Source: Burkholderia sp. WP9
GTDB taxonomy: Bacteria > Pseudomonadota > Gammaproteobacteria > Burkholderiales > Burkholderiaceae
Direction: 5' to 3'
Assembly (NCBI RefSeq): GCF_900104795.1
Contig: NZ_FNTG01000003.1
Span: forward strand, 124,001 to 188,000
DNA: 64,000 nt
This document shows positions 10,545 to 19,834 of this stretch, one piece after another (position 1 is the first letter of the stretch; each line of letters begins with the position of its first letter). Position numbers and translations under genes: made by a program. The notes beneath the pieces are model-generated. The model was given only the letters and a program-made list of their open reading frames with translations. It had not been told where the DNA came from and searched no databases.

Positions 10545-11653
10545 CCGGTCCGAAGTCGGGGCTCGAGGCGCAATCAGACGCCGCAACTCCGCGCATCCTG
10601 TTCTTTAACGTGAATGGCTCCGGAATGGGCCATTTGAACCGGTGCCTCGCGTATGCGCGGCGCCTGCGTGGACGCGCCCGACCGTTTTTCTTTTCTCTCG
10701 CGTCCGCTGTCGAGATCATCGAAGGAATGGGATTCGAAGCGGATTACTTCGTCTCCCACTACTGGTCCGAAAGTTCGAGCTTCGCATGGAACAGCGAGCT
10801 CGCGATCCGGTTCGGCATGATGCTCGAGCGGGTCCGGCCGCACATGATCGTGTTCGACGGAACCTGGCCGTTTCAGGGCTTCCTCGCGGCTTGCGAGGCC
10901 TATGGCTCTCCGGCGCGCGTCTGGTCCAATCGTGGCTTGCTCAAGGCAGACGGCAAATCAGTGCCGGTCGACGAATCGATGTTTGATCTCGTCATTCAGC
11001 CCGGCGAACTGGGCGCCACCAGGTGCGAGTCGAAACTGGCCGGCAGCGGCAAGCGCGTGGTCGTGCCGCCCGTGTGTCTGCTCGAAGACGATGAACTCAT
11101 GGATCGGGCGGCGGCACGAAAAGCGCTCGGTCTGCCTGCCAACGGTCGCTTCGTGCTCTTCTCGCTCGGACCGGGGAATCTGAAGGATGTCGCCGGAATC
11201 GGTCATGGTCTGATCGACGTATTCCGGGCTGCCGGATTCGAGATTGTCTGGGCGCGTGCGCCGATCTCCGTGCGGGACGTCAAACTGCCGTCGGGCGTAC
11301 GTCCCGTCTCGGTGTATCCGTTGGCCCGCTATTTGCGCGCATTCGACGCCTTTGTCGGCGCCGCCGGATACAACACCTGTTGCGAACTGGTTCAGTCGCG
11401 CATTCCCGCGCTGCTGGTGCCCAATGCGCAACTGGCCGATGACCAGCCGCGTCGCGCGCGGATGGTGGCAGAGGTGATTCCCGCGGTTGTCTCGGCGTGC
11501 GAGACGGATCACGACCGCAAGACTGCCGTCGACGAACTGCTCGCGATGCTGAGCGAGGAAAAGGCGCAAGGGCCGTGGATTCCGCTGAACGGAGCATCGC
11601 TGGCCGCGGAAGAGATTTTCGCCCTGGTAGCTGATGGGGAGCGGAACCGTTGA
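10541..11653 (+). CDS. GT-B fold glycosyltransferase, MurG/GT28-like
   Basis: A 370-residue protein whose ATG overlaps the stop of ugd by 4 bp. The N-terminus has a Gly-rich [17 protein letters not shown] motif (residues about 26-42), as in MurG-like and UDP-sugar-dependent GT28/GT1 enzymes. The C-terminal half has [19 protein letters not shown] and [19 protein letters not shown], which match the donor-site Gly-Asn-Thr-Glu pattern and the usual P-x-DQ region. No membrane segments are seen. It is probably a cytoplasmic, membrane-associated transferase adding one sugar, possibly the uronate made by the preceding enzyme. Acceptor and linkage are unknown. Confidence 0.8.
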   Translation: MTGPKSGLEAQSDAATPRILFFNVNGSGMGHLNRCLAYARRLRGRARPFFFSLASAVEIIEGMGFEADYFVSHYWSESSSFAWNSELAIRFGMMLERVRPHMIVFDGTWPFQGFLAACEAYGSPARVWSNRGLLKADGKSVPVDESMFDLVIQPGELGATRCESKLAGSGKRVVVPPVCLLEDDELMDRAAARKALGLPANGRFVLFSLGPGNLKDVAGIGHGLIDVFRAAGFEIVWARAPISVRDVKLPSGVRPVSVYPLARYLRAFDAFVGAAGYNTCCELVQSRIPALLVPNAQLADDQPRRARMVAEVIPAVVSACETDHDRKTAVDELLAMLSEEKAQGPWIPLNGASLAAEEIFALVADGERNR

Positions 11654-12207
11654 GCATCGTCACTGAAACCAAGACGCTTCGGCGCGAATTGCAGGCGCTG
11701 GCTGCCAGGCCCGAATGGGATCTACTGACGCGCCACGACTTGCTGAGCAAGAAGCCGCCGTCGTCTGCCAGGGATCGCGCGTGGCGCCGCGTACGAGGCG
11801 TACTGGCGGCATTGGGTTTGATGTCGCCGCACGTCACGGATTATCCGTGGCGGCCGACCCTCAAGCATGCGCCCGTGAACACGGATGCAGAGACCGTGCT
11901 GATCTGGGCGCTCGGCGCCTCGCGCGATGACCTGCGTCGCGCATGCGAGGGCTTTTCAAATCGACTGAAGTGCAACGGCGGTCTCGCACCAGTCCTCGTG
12001 ACCGAGGTCGCCGACTTCGCGTACTTTTCGCGGCTGGGCTGGCTCGTCGAATACGTTCCGGACGTGAGCGGCGAAGGCCACTCTTACCCGGAAAGAAAGC
12101 GTGCCTATCTTGCCTGGCGCTATCGCGATGCACGCACGGTGCCACTGAGCGCCGGGCTGGCAAGCGATACGGAGTGGAACGCAGTGCTGGAGCTGAAGCG
12201 GAAATGA
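11650..12207 (+). CDS. Conserved hypothetical protein in polysaccharide operon
   Basis: A 185-residue protein starting at a TTG that overlaps the upstream stop (TTGA). It is followed by an ATGA overlap with the deacetylase-like gene, and this firm position in the overlap chain is the main reason to call it real. It has a basic N-terminal half (ARDRAWRRVRGVLAALGLMS) and a C-terminal half with VLIWALGASRDDLRRACEGF and LGWLVEYVPDVSGEGHSYPE. It has no signal peptide or membrane segment. The family was not recognised. The pattern of a short alpha/beta segment next to glycosyltransferases would fit an accessory or partial GT-A/GT-B domain, but no donor-binding motif is visible. Confidence 0.7.
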   Translation: MSIVTETKTLRRELQALAARPEWDLLTRHDLLSKKPPSSARDRAWRRVRGVLAALGLMSPHVTDYPWRPTLKHAPVNTDAETVLIWALGASRDDLRRACEGFSNRLKCNGGLAPVLVTEVADFAYFSRLGWLVEYVPDVSGEGHSYPERKRAYLAWRYRDARTVPLSAGLASDTEWNAVLELKRK

Positions 12208-13178
12208 TGCAAAAGAATCGCTATGCCATGTTGACCGTGGACACCGAGGCGTTGCCCAAGCGCGCAACGCAGGATCACGTCAAGCGGCTGATGTGGGGCG
12301 TGCACGAAAAAGGCCGTGCGGGCATCGCAGAGATGGCTTCGATCGGCGACGAATTCGGCGCCAGACACGTCTATTTCGTCGACCAGTGCGGAGCCTATTC
12401 GTACATGGATGAAACGTCGGAGGTCGTCCGCTGGCTGAACGCCGCCGGGCAGGATGTCCAGCTTCACACACATCCGGAATATCTGCCTGATTCCTTCTGG
12501 GCCGAACATGGTCTCGCACGGCGTCCGCAGTACATGAATCAATATACCGACGAGGCGCGCGCCGAATTCGTCATCCGGCATTTCGGTGAGCTGATCTCGA
12601 AGGAAACCGGCAAGCCCGTGCTCGCGCATCGGGCAGGTTCGTTTCGATGGAATGCCAATACGATTCGCGCGCTGAAATCCGCTGGTGTGCCGCTGTCGTT
12701 CAATAACTCCATGTGCGCGGTGCATGCCAGGCAGTGCATCTGGAGCGAGCCGACGAATCTACCCTTCGCATGGTCGAACGGCGTCATCGAAGTGCCGATG
12801 ACGGAAAAGAAAATCCTGCCGAAAGTCGGCAAGGACGAATGGTGGGCGCGCCTCACCTATCCGGAGTCACCTTATTTCAGGTTTCGTCCGTGGTGGGGCA
12901 AGTTGCTGTTCGACGTCTTCAGCGGCAGCCCGACGATGTCCATCTTCCTGCTGCATTCCTGGTCCTTGCTCTACTGGGACGAGAACGGGCACGCGACCTA
13001 TCGGGACGACCAACGCCTGGAAGGCTACCGGAAACTGCTGGCGCGCCTCACCAGAGACTACGACGTGATCACGACGGCCGAATTTCTCGATCTGCACGCA
13101 CAAGGCAAGATCAAGACGACGCATACGGCCGATATCGCCCGCACGGAACTGCAGCCGGCGGGGAGCGCCTCGTCATGA
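12204..13178 (+). CDS. Polysaccharide deacetylase-like protein
   Basis: A 324-residue protein. The start is the first of two ATGs (12204 and 12207); the 12204 codon makes an ATGA overlap with the previous stop. The N-terminus has the metal-site acid in AMLTVDTEALPKR. A His pair follows in VQLHTHPEYLPDSF, and then the motif-3-like HRAGSFRWNANTIRAL. Together these fit a carbohydrate esterase 4-like (polysaccharide deacetylase) fold. The C-terminal region contains FLLHSWSLLYWDENG. It may remove N-acetyl or O-acetyl groups from a lipid-linked intermediate in the cytoplasm, since no signal peptide is present. The operon context supports a role in the same glycan pathway. Confidence 0.75.
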   Translation: MMQKNRYAMLTVDTEALPKRATQDHVKRLMWGVHEKGRAGIAEMASIGDEFGARHVYFVDQCGAYSYMDETSEVVRWLNAAGQDVQLHTHPEYLPDSFWAEHGLARRPQYMNQYTDEARAEFVIRHFGELISKETGKPVLAHRAGSFRWNANTIRALKSAGVPLSFNNSMCAVHARQCIWSEPTNLPFAWSNGVIEVPMTEKKILPKVGKDEWWARLTYPESPYFRFRPWWGKLLFDVFSGSPTMSIFLLHSWSLLYWDENGHATYRDDQRLEGYRKLLARLTRDYDVITTAEFLDLHAQGKIKTTHTADIARTELQPAGSASS

Positions 13179-14494
13179 GCGGGTTGCTCGAATCCTTGTC
13201 GACGCTGGCGAGCGAACCTTATCTGGCATTGAGCCGCTGGCTGACCGTGCGCGCGCTGGACCACAAGGCGAAGCAGCGCGCAGGCGTGATGCCGTTCGCG
13301 GGCGACCCCAAAAGCATGCTCTACGTGGCCGCGAGTGCATTGCCGTATCACACGAGCGGCTATACCACCCGCACGCATGAGGTCATTCAGGCCATCGCGT
13401 CGGTGGGGGGGCGCGTGCATGCGTTGACGAGGCCGGGTTATCCCAACGACCGTCACGATCGCCTGAGCAATGCCGAGGCGCACGAAACGCAGGTCGGAAA
13501 CGTGCGCTATCTGCATGCGGCGGCGCCATTCAACAATCGTCCAGTGCTGTTCTATGCGATGCATGCGGCGCCTGTCGTGGCCCAATGGGCACGGCGGCAC
13601 AAGGTCTCCGTGATTCATGCCGCTTCCAATCACGTCAATGCCTTGCCGGCCCTTCTAGCGGCCAGGCGAGAGGGCATTCCGTTCCAGTACGAGATGCGTG
13701 GCTTATGGGAGCTGACCCGGATCTCGCGCACGCCTCAGTACGAGCGGCGGCAGGGGTTCAAACAAGGGCTGCAGCTGGAAGGACTGGTTGCGCGCCACGC
13801 GGACAAGGTCTTCGTGATTTCGAAGCAACTGGGCCGTTATGCGCGCGATCGCTGGGGCATTCCCGAGGAGCGGATCTTCCTGCTGCCCAATTGCGTGGAC
13901 CCGGGGCGCATCGTTCCGCTGAAATCTCAGGCCGTCGATCCGCACACGATCGGTTACGCCGGTTCGCTGCTCGCCTATGAGGGGCTGGATACGCTGATCG
14001 ACGCCGTCGACGTGCTGGTCCGGCAAGGTCATCCCGTGAAGGTGGATCTGGTGGGAGAGGGCGAAGCGCGTTCGGCGCTTGAGGCTCAGGTCCGGCGCCT
14101 GGGCTTGTCGGACCGGATCCGCTTTCACGGACGCGTGTCGCCGGAAAGGGCGCGGGAAACCGTCGGCGGCTGCGCGATCGTCTGTATTCCACGAAAACCA
14201 TTCAAGGTTTGCGAAATCGTGCCGCCAATAAAGATGGTCGAGGCGCTGGCGATGGGCAAGCCGGTCATCGTCCCGGATCTGCCGGTGTTTCGCGATGAAA
14301 TGGGACCGAACCCGGCGGGCTGGTTCTTCAAGGCCGGCGATCCGGTGCACCTGGCGCAGGTGATCGAAACGGCGCTGGCTGATCGTCAGACGCTGTCGGC
14401 GCTCGGCGTACGGGCCAGAGAATACGCTTCCACGCAGCGCTGCTGGCGTGATTTTGTGATCAATGCACTGCCTGAAGTGCGGCGTGAGGGTTGA
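13175..14494 (+). CDS. Glycosyltransferase family 4
   Basis: A 439-residue protein. The ATG at 13175 overlaps the deacetylase stop (ATGA); the open frame extends further upstream, but only as overlap with that gene. It shows the acceptor loop YHTSGYTTRTHEVIQAI and the middle segment EMRGLWELTR. The C-terminal Rossmann half carries IGYAGSLLAYEGLDTLIDAV, then a GT4 pattern IPPIKMVEALAMGKPVIVPD that contains the donor-binding acid. It is probably a cytoplasmic retaining transferase using a nucleotide sugar. The next gene starts immediately after the stop (TGA-ATG), so coupling is likely. Confidence 0.88.
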   Translation: MSGLLESLSTLASEPYLALSRWLTVRALDHKAKQRAGVMPFAGDPKSMLYVAASALPYHTSGYTTRTHEVIQAIASVGGRVHALTRPGYPNDRHDRLSNAEAHETQVGNVRYLHAAAPFNNRPVLFYAMHAAPVVAQWARRHKVSVIHAASNHVNALPALLAARREGIPFQYEMRGLWELTRISRTPQYERRQGFKQGLQLEGLVARHADKVFVISKQLGRYARDRWGIPEERIFLLPNCVDPGRIVPLKSQAVDPHTIGYAGSLLAYEGLDTLIDAVDVLVRQGHPVKVDLVGEGEARSALEAQVRRLGLSDRIRFHGRVSPERARETVGGCAIVCIPRKPFKVCEIVPPIKMVEALAMGKPVIVPDLPVFRDEMGPNPAGWFFKAGDPVHLAQVIETALADRQTLSALGVRAREYASTQRCWRDFVINALPEVRREG

Positions 14495-15580
14495 ATGGTT
14501 GGCAGGGTCATCAGAAAACTGGGTTCACTGGTCTACGACTATCCGAAGGTCGCGGAAGACGCGGAGCAAGCCGGACGCTTTGGCCGTCTGAAAATCGCGC
14601 TCGTCTCCGATTACTTCACTGCGGATTGCTTGTCGGCGGAGTGCCGCGTGCGCACCATGACGCCGACGAATTACAGGAGCGTCATCCGTGAATGGAAGCC
14701 GGATCTGGTCTTCGTCGAATCCGCCTTTCACGGTGTGGATGGCAGCTGGCGCTATGAACTCGCGAAGCAACCGAGACTGATGCGCCTGACCCGGCCCACG
14801 GCGATCTTCCGTCTGGTCGACTTCGCCAAAAGCAACGGCATTCCGACCGTTTTCTGGAACAAAGATGACGGCCCGTTCTTCGACGCTTTCATCGACGTAG
14901 CGAAGTCGTTCGACTATGTCTTTACGACCGACAAGGAGTGCGTCGATCGATACCGGCAGCAGGTGTCCGCGCATGTGCCGGTGAACACGCTGGTCATGCC
15001 GTATCAGCCTGCCTCGCACAACTTCTCCGGTTTCAACTTCACCCGCAACGAAGCCTGCTTCACCGGCAGCTATTACAGGCGCATTCTGAACGATCGCAGG
15101 CAGTTCCTCGACATGATGTTCGATACCTGCGAACACAGCCAGATGCGGCTGAATGTTTTCGACCGGAATCACGATCGCCTCTCTCGACACTTCGAGTTTC
15201 GCTTTCCGAAGAAGAACCATGTGCGCCTGCATGGCAAGGTGCCGCATCGCCAGACCGCGCAAGTCTACAAGTCGCATGTCGTCTCGATCAATGTGAATTC
15301 GGTCACCAGTTCCGAGACGATGTTCTCGCGCCGTCTGGTTGAAATCCTGGCGTGCGGGGGCATTGCGGTGACCAACCCCAGCCGTGCCGTCGACCGGTAT
15401 TTCCGCGACTTCTGCCACGTCGTCAGGACGCAGGAAGAAGCGCGGGAACTGTTCGCGCGCCTTCGACATGGTCCCTCGAACGAAGATCTGGAACGCGCTG
15501 AAGCAGGGGCGACCTACGTGCGGCAGAACCATACCTGGGCACATCGGTTGGACGAAATCTGCGCCGTCGCGAAGATTTGA
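14495..15580 (+). CDS. CgeB-like glycosyltransferase
   Basis: A 361-residue protein starting directly after the preceding stop. The middle has TVFWNKDDGPFFDAFIDVAK and DYVFTTDKECVDRY, followed by ACFTGSYYRRILNDRRQFLD and a C-terminal SSETMFSRRLVEILACGG. This set is typical of the CgeB/DUF3880-type GT-B glycosyltransferases named after the Bacillus spore maturation protein. It has no membrane segment. In this operon it most likely adds a side or backbone sugar to the repeat unit. Donor and acceptor are unknown. Confidence 0.82.
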   Translation: MVGRVIRKLGSLVYDYPKVAEDAEQAGRFGRLKIALVSDYFTADCLSAECRVRTMTPTNYRSVIREWKPDLVFVESAFHGVDGSWRYELAKQPRLMRLTRPTAIFRLVDFAKSNGIPTVFWNKDDGPFFDAFIDVAKSFDYVFTTDKECVDRYRQQVSAHVPVNTLVMPYQPASHNFSGFNFTRNEACFTGSYYRRILNDRRQFLDMMFDTCEHSQMRLNVFDRNHDRLSRHFEFRFPKKNHVRLHGKVPHRQTAQVYKSHVVSINVNSVTSSETMFSRRLVEILACGGIAVTNPSRAVDRYFRDFCHVVRTQEEARELFARLRHGPSNEDLERAEAGATYVRQNHTWAHRLDEICAVAKI

Positions 15581-15594
15581 GGAAATCGGTTACG

Positions 15595-17070
15595 ATGCTT
15601 GCGTTGCTTTCCTGTCTTGCCCAGCTCGTATTCTTGCTGGTGGTTCTCTATTTCGCGCTGTACGTGTTGCTCGAGCTGCGCGTGCTGCTGATTTCCCGGA
15701 AGGTGGAGCGGCGCAAGCTGACCGAGCTCGCCCGCTCTTCAGCCAGATTCGAAGACGCGATCCATCCGCCAGTCAGCGTTTTGCTCCCCATCTGTAACGA
15801 GTCTGAGGTGGTCGAGCGGCTGATCGACGCGGTCTGTCGTTTGCGCTATCCATCGGAAGCGCTGGAAATCCTGGTGCTCGATGATTCGTCGGATGCCACT
15901 TCGAAGCTCGCGCAAGCCAGGGTCGAGCATTATGCGGCGCAGGGCGTTAGCATCCGTCTCATCAGGCGCCCGGTGCGCAAGGGCTACAAGGCGGGCAATC
16001 TGGTCAACGGCATCCAACAGTCATCCGGTGAATTCTTCGCCATTTTCGACGCGGACTTTGTTCCTCCTGCTGACTTTCTCTTGAAAACCATTCCGTGTTT
16101 CAGAGATCCAAAGCTAGGTTTCCTGCAAACCGGGATCGGCTATGAGAATCGCGATGTGTCGTTCCTGACGCGATTCCAGGCGATGGAAATGGGCCATCAG
16201 CAATACGTCACGGTCGGCTTGAGTGAAGAAGGCGACATGGCGTCGCTCAGCGGCAGCTCCTGCGTGTGGCGCAAGGCGTGCGTCGATGCATTGGGCGGCT
16301 GGAATGCATCGACGGTCACGGAGGACGTGGACCTCGGTTATCGTGCGCAATTCGGCGACTGGAAATATGCCTATCTTCGCGATGTCGTCTCCATGTCAAT
16401 ATTGCCCGAGACTATCAGCGCGTTTCGAATTCAGCGCGAGCGATGGGGACGAGGATTGATTCACAGCGGATTCAAGCATGTGGGACAGATGCTCTCGCAG
16501 CGCATGCCGACAATGAAAAGGCTGCATGCGATTTCTGTCATGTTCTCGTCCGTGCTGCTGGCGTCGATTCATGTGCTGGTGGTTCTCAGTTTGCCGCTGA
16601 CCTACCTCGTTCATTTCGACGGCGCGGGCATACATTGGGCCGCACTGATTTTCTTCGTGCTAGTCGCGATTTGGGCGCTGGCCAATGCTTTCGGGGCGCG
16701 CAAGGGCGCGAGGCTTGACGACCGGCCAGGCATCCTGGGAACCTTATGGGATACCTATCGGTATATCGCCATGTTCCTGCCCATGGCCTGGTATTACTTC
16801 GCGGGTGGCGTGCGCGCGTTGTTCGGCGTGTATAGCGATTTTCACAGAACGCCAAAAGGCAAGGACGCATATCGTCAGATCATGCCTCGCATCAACGCCG
16901 TGTTGCTGGCCGGTGAAGTCATTACTTTTTTATATTCTCTTTTTGCGGCCTGTGTCGCCTTCCAGCGAGCGAATTATTTCCTGATTCCGCTTAACGTCAC
17001 GGTATGCGTGGGCTTCGGTATGGTTCTCTATTGGGCGTGGCAGGAAAGAAACGGGTTCAGACGCGCCTGA
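15595..17070 (+). CDS. Membrane GT2 polysaccharide synthase (BcsA/CslA type)
   Basis: I chose the ATG at 15595 because GAGGAAA lies 9 bp upstream; an in-frame TTG at 15577, overlapping the previous stop, is an alternative. The 491-residue protein has an N-terminal membrane helix, then the GT2 domain with VSVLLPICNESE, VLDDSSD, FDADFVP, the TED motif TVTEDVDLGYRAQFG, and the QxxRW-type motif QRERWGRG. Four or so C-terminal membrane segments follow (ISVMFSSVLLASIHVLVV and later ones). This is the layout of processive beta-glycan synthases such as cellulose and glucomannan synthases. It lacks a visible PilZ domain. It may extend the backbone and pass it through the inner membrane. Confidence 0.88.
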   Translation: MLALLSCLAQLVFLLVVLYFALYVLLELRVLLISRKVERRKLTELARSSARFEDAIHPPVSVLLPICNESEVVERLIDAVCRLRYPSEALEILVLDDSSDATSKLAQARVEHYAAQGVSIRLIRRPVRKGYKAGNLVNGIQQSSGEFFAIFDADFVPPADFLLKTIPCFRDPKLGFLQTGIGYENRDVSFLTRFQAMEMGHQQYVTVGLSEEGDMASLSGSSCVWRKACVDALGGWNASTVTEDVDLGYRAQFGDWKYAYLRDVVSMSILPETISAFRIQRERWGRGLIHSGFKHVGQMLSQRMPTMKRLHAISVMFSSVLLASIHVLVVLSLPLTYLVHFDGAGIHWAALIFFVLVAIWALANAFGARKGARLDDRPGILGTLWDTYRYIAMFLPMAWYYFAGGVRALFGVYSDFHRTPKGKDAYRQIMPRINAVLLAGEVITFLYSLFAACVAFQRANYFLIPLNVTVCVGFGMVLYWAWQERNGFRRA

Positions 17071-17508
17071 GTCCGCGAGGCCACCAGCCGTTTACACAAG
17101 TCAACTTCTGGTTGACAAAACCATCAACAAATCGGTCAAAATTACCCGAGTTACGTCGCGAGAATGGCACAAAGCTGGTGATCTAGCGCCAGATTAATAG
17201 TTTTTCTGTATAATCTTAATTAGGAAATTGTGTAAGTTGTCCGTTGCTCCGCGCATGGCGTGCAACGGTCTGGTCTGCACTTCCCATTGCGCCATAGAAC
17301 GTCGTTTCCCTTATCACATCTACGCCGGAATTCGACGTTCATCGTCTAATTACGCGCATTAACTGAGTCCAATCAGCTTGTTAAATCCGACCGCTGCGTG
17401 CTTTGCTATCGGACGGCGTACGACGTTGTGTTTTGGTAACCAGAAGAAAACACCGTTCCTTTTTTTAGAAGATGAGAGACCAATGTTGTTCGCAATCGGG
17501 GAAGGAAG
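17071..17508 (+). promoter_or_regulatory. Long intergenic leader before the capsule-lipid operon
   Basis: These 438 bp contain no supported gene and are more AT-rich than the neighbours. A TATAAT hexamer at 17209-17214 is a good sigma-70 -10 candidate, but no clear -35 box lies 17 bp upstream. If it is used, the transcript has a leader of about 290 nt before the GTG start at 17509. GGAAGG just upstream of that GTG is the ribosome-binding site. Confidence 0.4.
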
Positions 17509-18294
17509 GTGAGCGCACGCGAGCCGCGAGCGGTCGTTATTACGGGCGGTAGCGCCGGATTAGGGCGAGCCTTGGCGTTATCCTATGCCGCGCCCAATAT
17601 CACGCTGGGATTGATTGGCCGGGATCTCGGGCGGCTTCAGTCGGTTGCGTCGGCGTGCCGCGCGAGCGGCGCCGAAGTCGCGATCGGTTGTGTCGACGTG
17701 CGTGATTCGCCAGCGGTTCGACAATGGCTATTCAATTTCGACGACCGGTATCCGATCGATCTGCTGATCGCGAATGCCGGTATCGCCAGTACGCTCAGTT
17801 CCCTTGACGATTGGGAAGGCGCCGAGCGCACCGCCGCGGTCGTTGATACCAATCTGTATGGTGCGTTGAACGCGGTGCTGCCGGTCATCGAGCGTATGCG
17901 CGCGCGAAAGCGCGGCCAGCTCGCAGTCGTCAGTTCGCTCGCCGCATTGCGCGGAATGGCCATCTCTCCGGCGTATTGCATGAGCAAGGCCGCCCTGGTC
18001 GCCTACTGCGACTCCGTACGTCCTATCCTCGCCCGAGATGGTATTGGCGTGTCAGTCGTGATGCCGGGCTTTGTCCGGACCGCGATGAGCGATGTCTTCC
18101 CCGGCGACAAGCCCTTAATGTGGAGTGCGGAAAAAGCCGCGCTGTACATCAGGAAGCGGTTGGCACGGCGTCGCGTGGAAATTGCCTTCCCCTTCAGCCT
18201 GGCGTTCGGCATCAAACTGCTTCGCCTGCTTCCGGCCCCTCTGGCCGATGCCATCCTCGGACGCATGTCCTATCTTCCTCGACGGAACATATGA
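17509..18294 (+). CDS. Short-chain dehydrogenase/reductase of capsule-lipid module (WcbP/RkpH-like)
   Basis: A 261-residue classical SDR starting at GTG, preceded by GGAAGG. The NAD(P) motif is TGGSAGLG, the structural NAG motif is ANAGIAS, and the catalytic set is Ser in VVSSLAAL with YCMSK (Tyr156, Lys160). The C-terminal IAFPFSLAFGIKLLRLLPAP is hydrophobic and may touch the membrane. Its place directly before a membrane sulfatase-like gene and a large PKS mirrors the wcbP-wcbQ-wcbR order of Burkholderia capsule loci and the rkp genes of rhizobia. It probably reduces a keto-lipid intermediate made by the PKS and the AONS-like enzyme. That reaction is inferred. Confidence 0.87.
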   Translation: MSAREPRAVVITGGSAGLGRALALSYAAPNITLGLIGRDLGRLQSVASACRASGAEVAIGCVDVRDSPAVRQWLFNFDDRYPIDLLIANAGIASTLSSLDDWEGAERTAAVVDTNLYGALNAVLPVIERMRARKRGQLAVVSSLAALRGMAISPAYCMSKAALVAYCDSVRPILARDGIGVSVVMPGFVRTAMSDVFPGDKPLMWSAEKAALYIRKRLARRRVEIAFPFSLAFGIKLLRLLPAPLADAILGRMSYLPRRNI

Positions 18295-18295
18295 A

Positions 18296-19834
18296 GTGCT
18301 GCCCGGATTTGCTATAGCGGCCGCGGCGGTCGCATTCTCTTTTGGCATCGAAGCGATCGCGGTTCCGCGGTCATCGCTTGGTCGTCCACTTGCGGCGATC
18401 GTGCTGCATGTGGCTGCACTCGCGGTCGTGGCGGGCAGCACTCTCGCGCTTACCGCGCGGCCGCTTTTTTCGGTCTCCGTCGCTCTGGTATCGATCGCAG
18501 TGCTGGCCGTCGTCAGTAACGCGAAATACGAGTCGCTGCGTGAGCCTTTCGTCTTCACCGACCTGAGCCTGTTCAGCCAGGCGTTTTCCCACCCACGTCT
18601 TTATTTGCCGTTTCTCAGTTTCGGCAAGGTGCTCGGCCTCGTGGCCAGCCTGGCGGTCGCGGTAGTGGGGTTCCTGCTCGAAAGTCCTACAGGTGCGACG
18701 CAGCGGTGCCTCGCAGGTCTGCTCGCGATTGGCGGCCTGGCGATCTGTTTCTCGCAATCGCGTCGTCTGCCGCTGTCGCTTCAACCAATGCTGGATCAGC
18801 ACCGGTTCGGTTTCTTTGCTACTTTCGTGGCCTATCTGATCAACGGTACCCGGTCTGCGGAGCGCGACGCATTCGCTCGTGTCGTCCAGTCGACGCCGTT
18901 TTCGCACGGTCACCCGGAAGCAAGCGCGCATCCGGATGTCATCGTTGTCCAGAGTGAATCTTATTTCGATGCGCGCCGGCTGGGCGGCTTCGTCTCGTCG
19001 ACTCCGTACGCGAACTTGGATCGCATCAGGCAGGAAGCATTCGAACATGGTCGCCTGACGGTTCCGGCGTGGGGCGCCAATACGATGCGCAGCGAATTCG
19101 CGATGTTGACGGGTTTGCCATCGGACGCGATGGGCTACGCGCGCTTCTATCCTTACATGTATGTGCGTCGCGCCACCGCATCGCTCGCCGGATGGTTCAA
19201 GCGAGGCGGATATCGGACGTTCGCTGTTCATCCCTATTACAGCGATTTCTTCGGTCGACGCCGGGCATTCCGGTTCATGCATTTCGACCATTTCCTTGAC
19301 GTTCAGGATTTCGCAGACGCAATTCGCGTAGGCTCCTACGTCGGGGATGAATCGGTGGCGGATGCGCTGCTTGCGCTCCTTGAGACGGGCAGCGACCAGC
19401 CGGTGTTCGCGTTTGCGATCACGATGGAAAACCACGGCCCGTTGCACCTGGAAGCAGTCGCCCCTGGCGAATTCACGTCGCGCCACACGCTCGGTGATGA
19501 CGCTCGCTGGCGAGACCTGACCGCCTATCTCCGACATATCGAACACGCGGATGACATGATCGGCAAGATCACAGATTACCTTCGAGAACGAGGACGGCCC
19601 ACCGTACTGTGTTTCTACGGCGATCACGTTCCTGCTATGACTTCGGTATTCGATGCTCTCGAGACCGAGCCGAACCATAGTGACTACTTTATTTGGCGCA
19701 ACTTCGCGGAGGATTCAGGCGAGCGGCGAGACGCGCGCGTCGAGAACCTCGGTTCTGCGATACAGCGCGCGATGAAGCGGCAAAGCTGCGCCGTCGCCGA
19801 CTCGCGAGAAGAACTGCAGCAGTTGCCAGCATGA
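18296..19834 (+). CDS. Membrane sulfatase-like (LtaS-type) protein, WcbQ/RkpI-like
   Basis: I chose the GTG at 18296, 1 bp after the SDR stop; an in-frame ATG at 18248 inside the SDR gene is an alternative. The protein is about 512 residues. Several N-terminal membrane helices (AAAAVAFSFGIEAIA, ALAVVAGSTLAL, VLGLVASLAVAVVGFLL) are followed by a sulfatase/phosphotransferase domain. That domain has VIVVQSESYFD as the first metal acid, ANTMRSEFAMLTG with Thr263 in the nucleophile position used by LtaS-type enzymes, FAITMENHGP, and FYGDHVPAM as the late Asp-His metal pair. The catalytic domain is expected to face the periplasm. It may transfer a phospho-substituent onto the capsule lipid or glycan. 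The stop overlaps the PKS start (ATGA). Confidence 0.83.
   Translation: MLPGFAIAAAAVAFSFGIEAIAVPRSSLGRPLAAIVLHVAALAVVAGSTLALTARPLFSVSVALVSIAVLAVVSNAKYESLREPFVFTDLSLFSQAFSHPRLYLPFLSFGKVLGLVASLAVAVVGFLLESPTGATQRCLAGLLAIGGLAICFSQSRRLPLSLQPMLDQHRFGFFATFVAYLINGTRSAERDAFARVVQSTPFSHGHPEASAHPDVIVVQSESYFDARRLGGFVSSTPYANLDRIRQEAFEHGRLTVPAWGANTMRSEFAMLTGLPSDAMGYARFYPYMYVRRATASLAGWFKRGGYRTFAVHPYYSDFFGRRRAFRFMHFDHFLDVQDFADAIRVGSYVGDESVADALLALLETGSDQPVFAFAITMENHGPLHLEAVAPGEFTSRHTLGDDARWRDLTAYLRHIEHADDMIGKITDYLRERGRPTVLCFYGDHVPAMTSVFDALETEPNHSDYFIWRNFAEDSGERRDARVENLGSAIQRAMKRQSCAVADSREELQQLPA

Noticed and set aside
17112..17140. TTGACA at 17112 as a -35 box
   Set aside because: No acceptable -10 hexamer lies 16-18 bp downstream.
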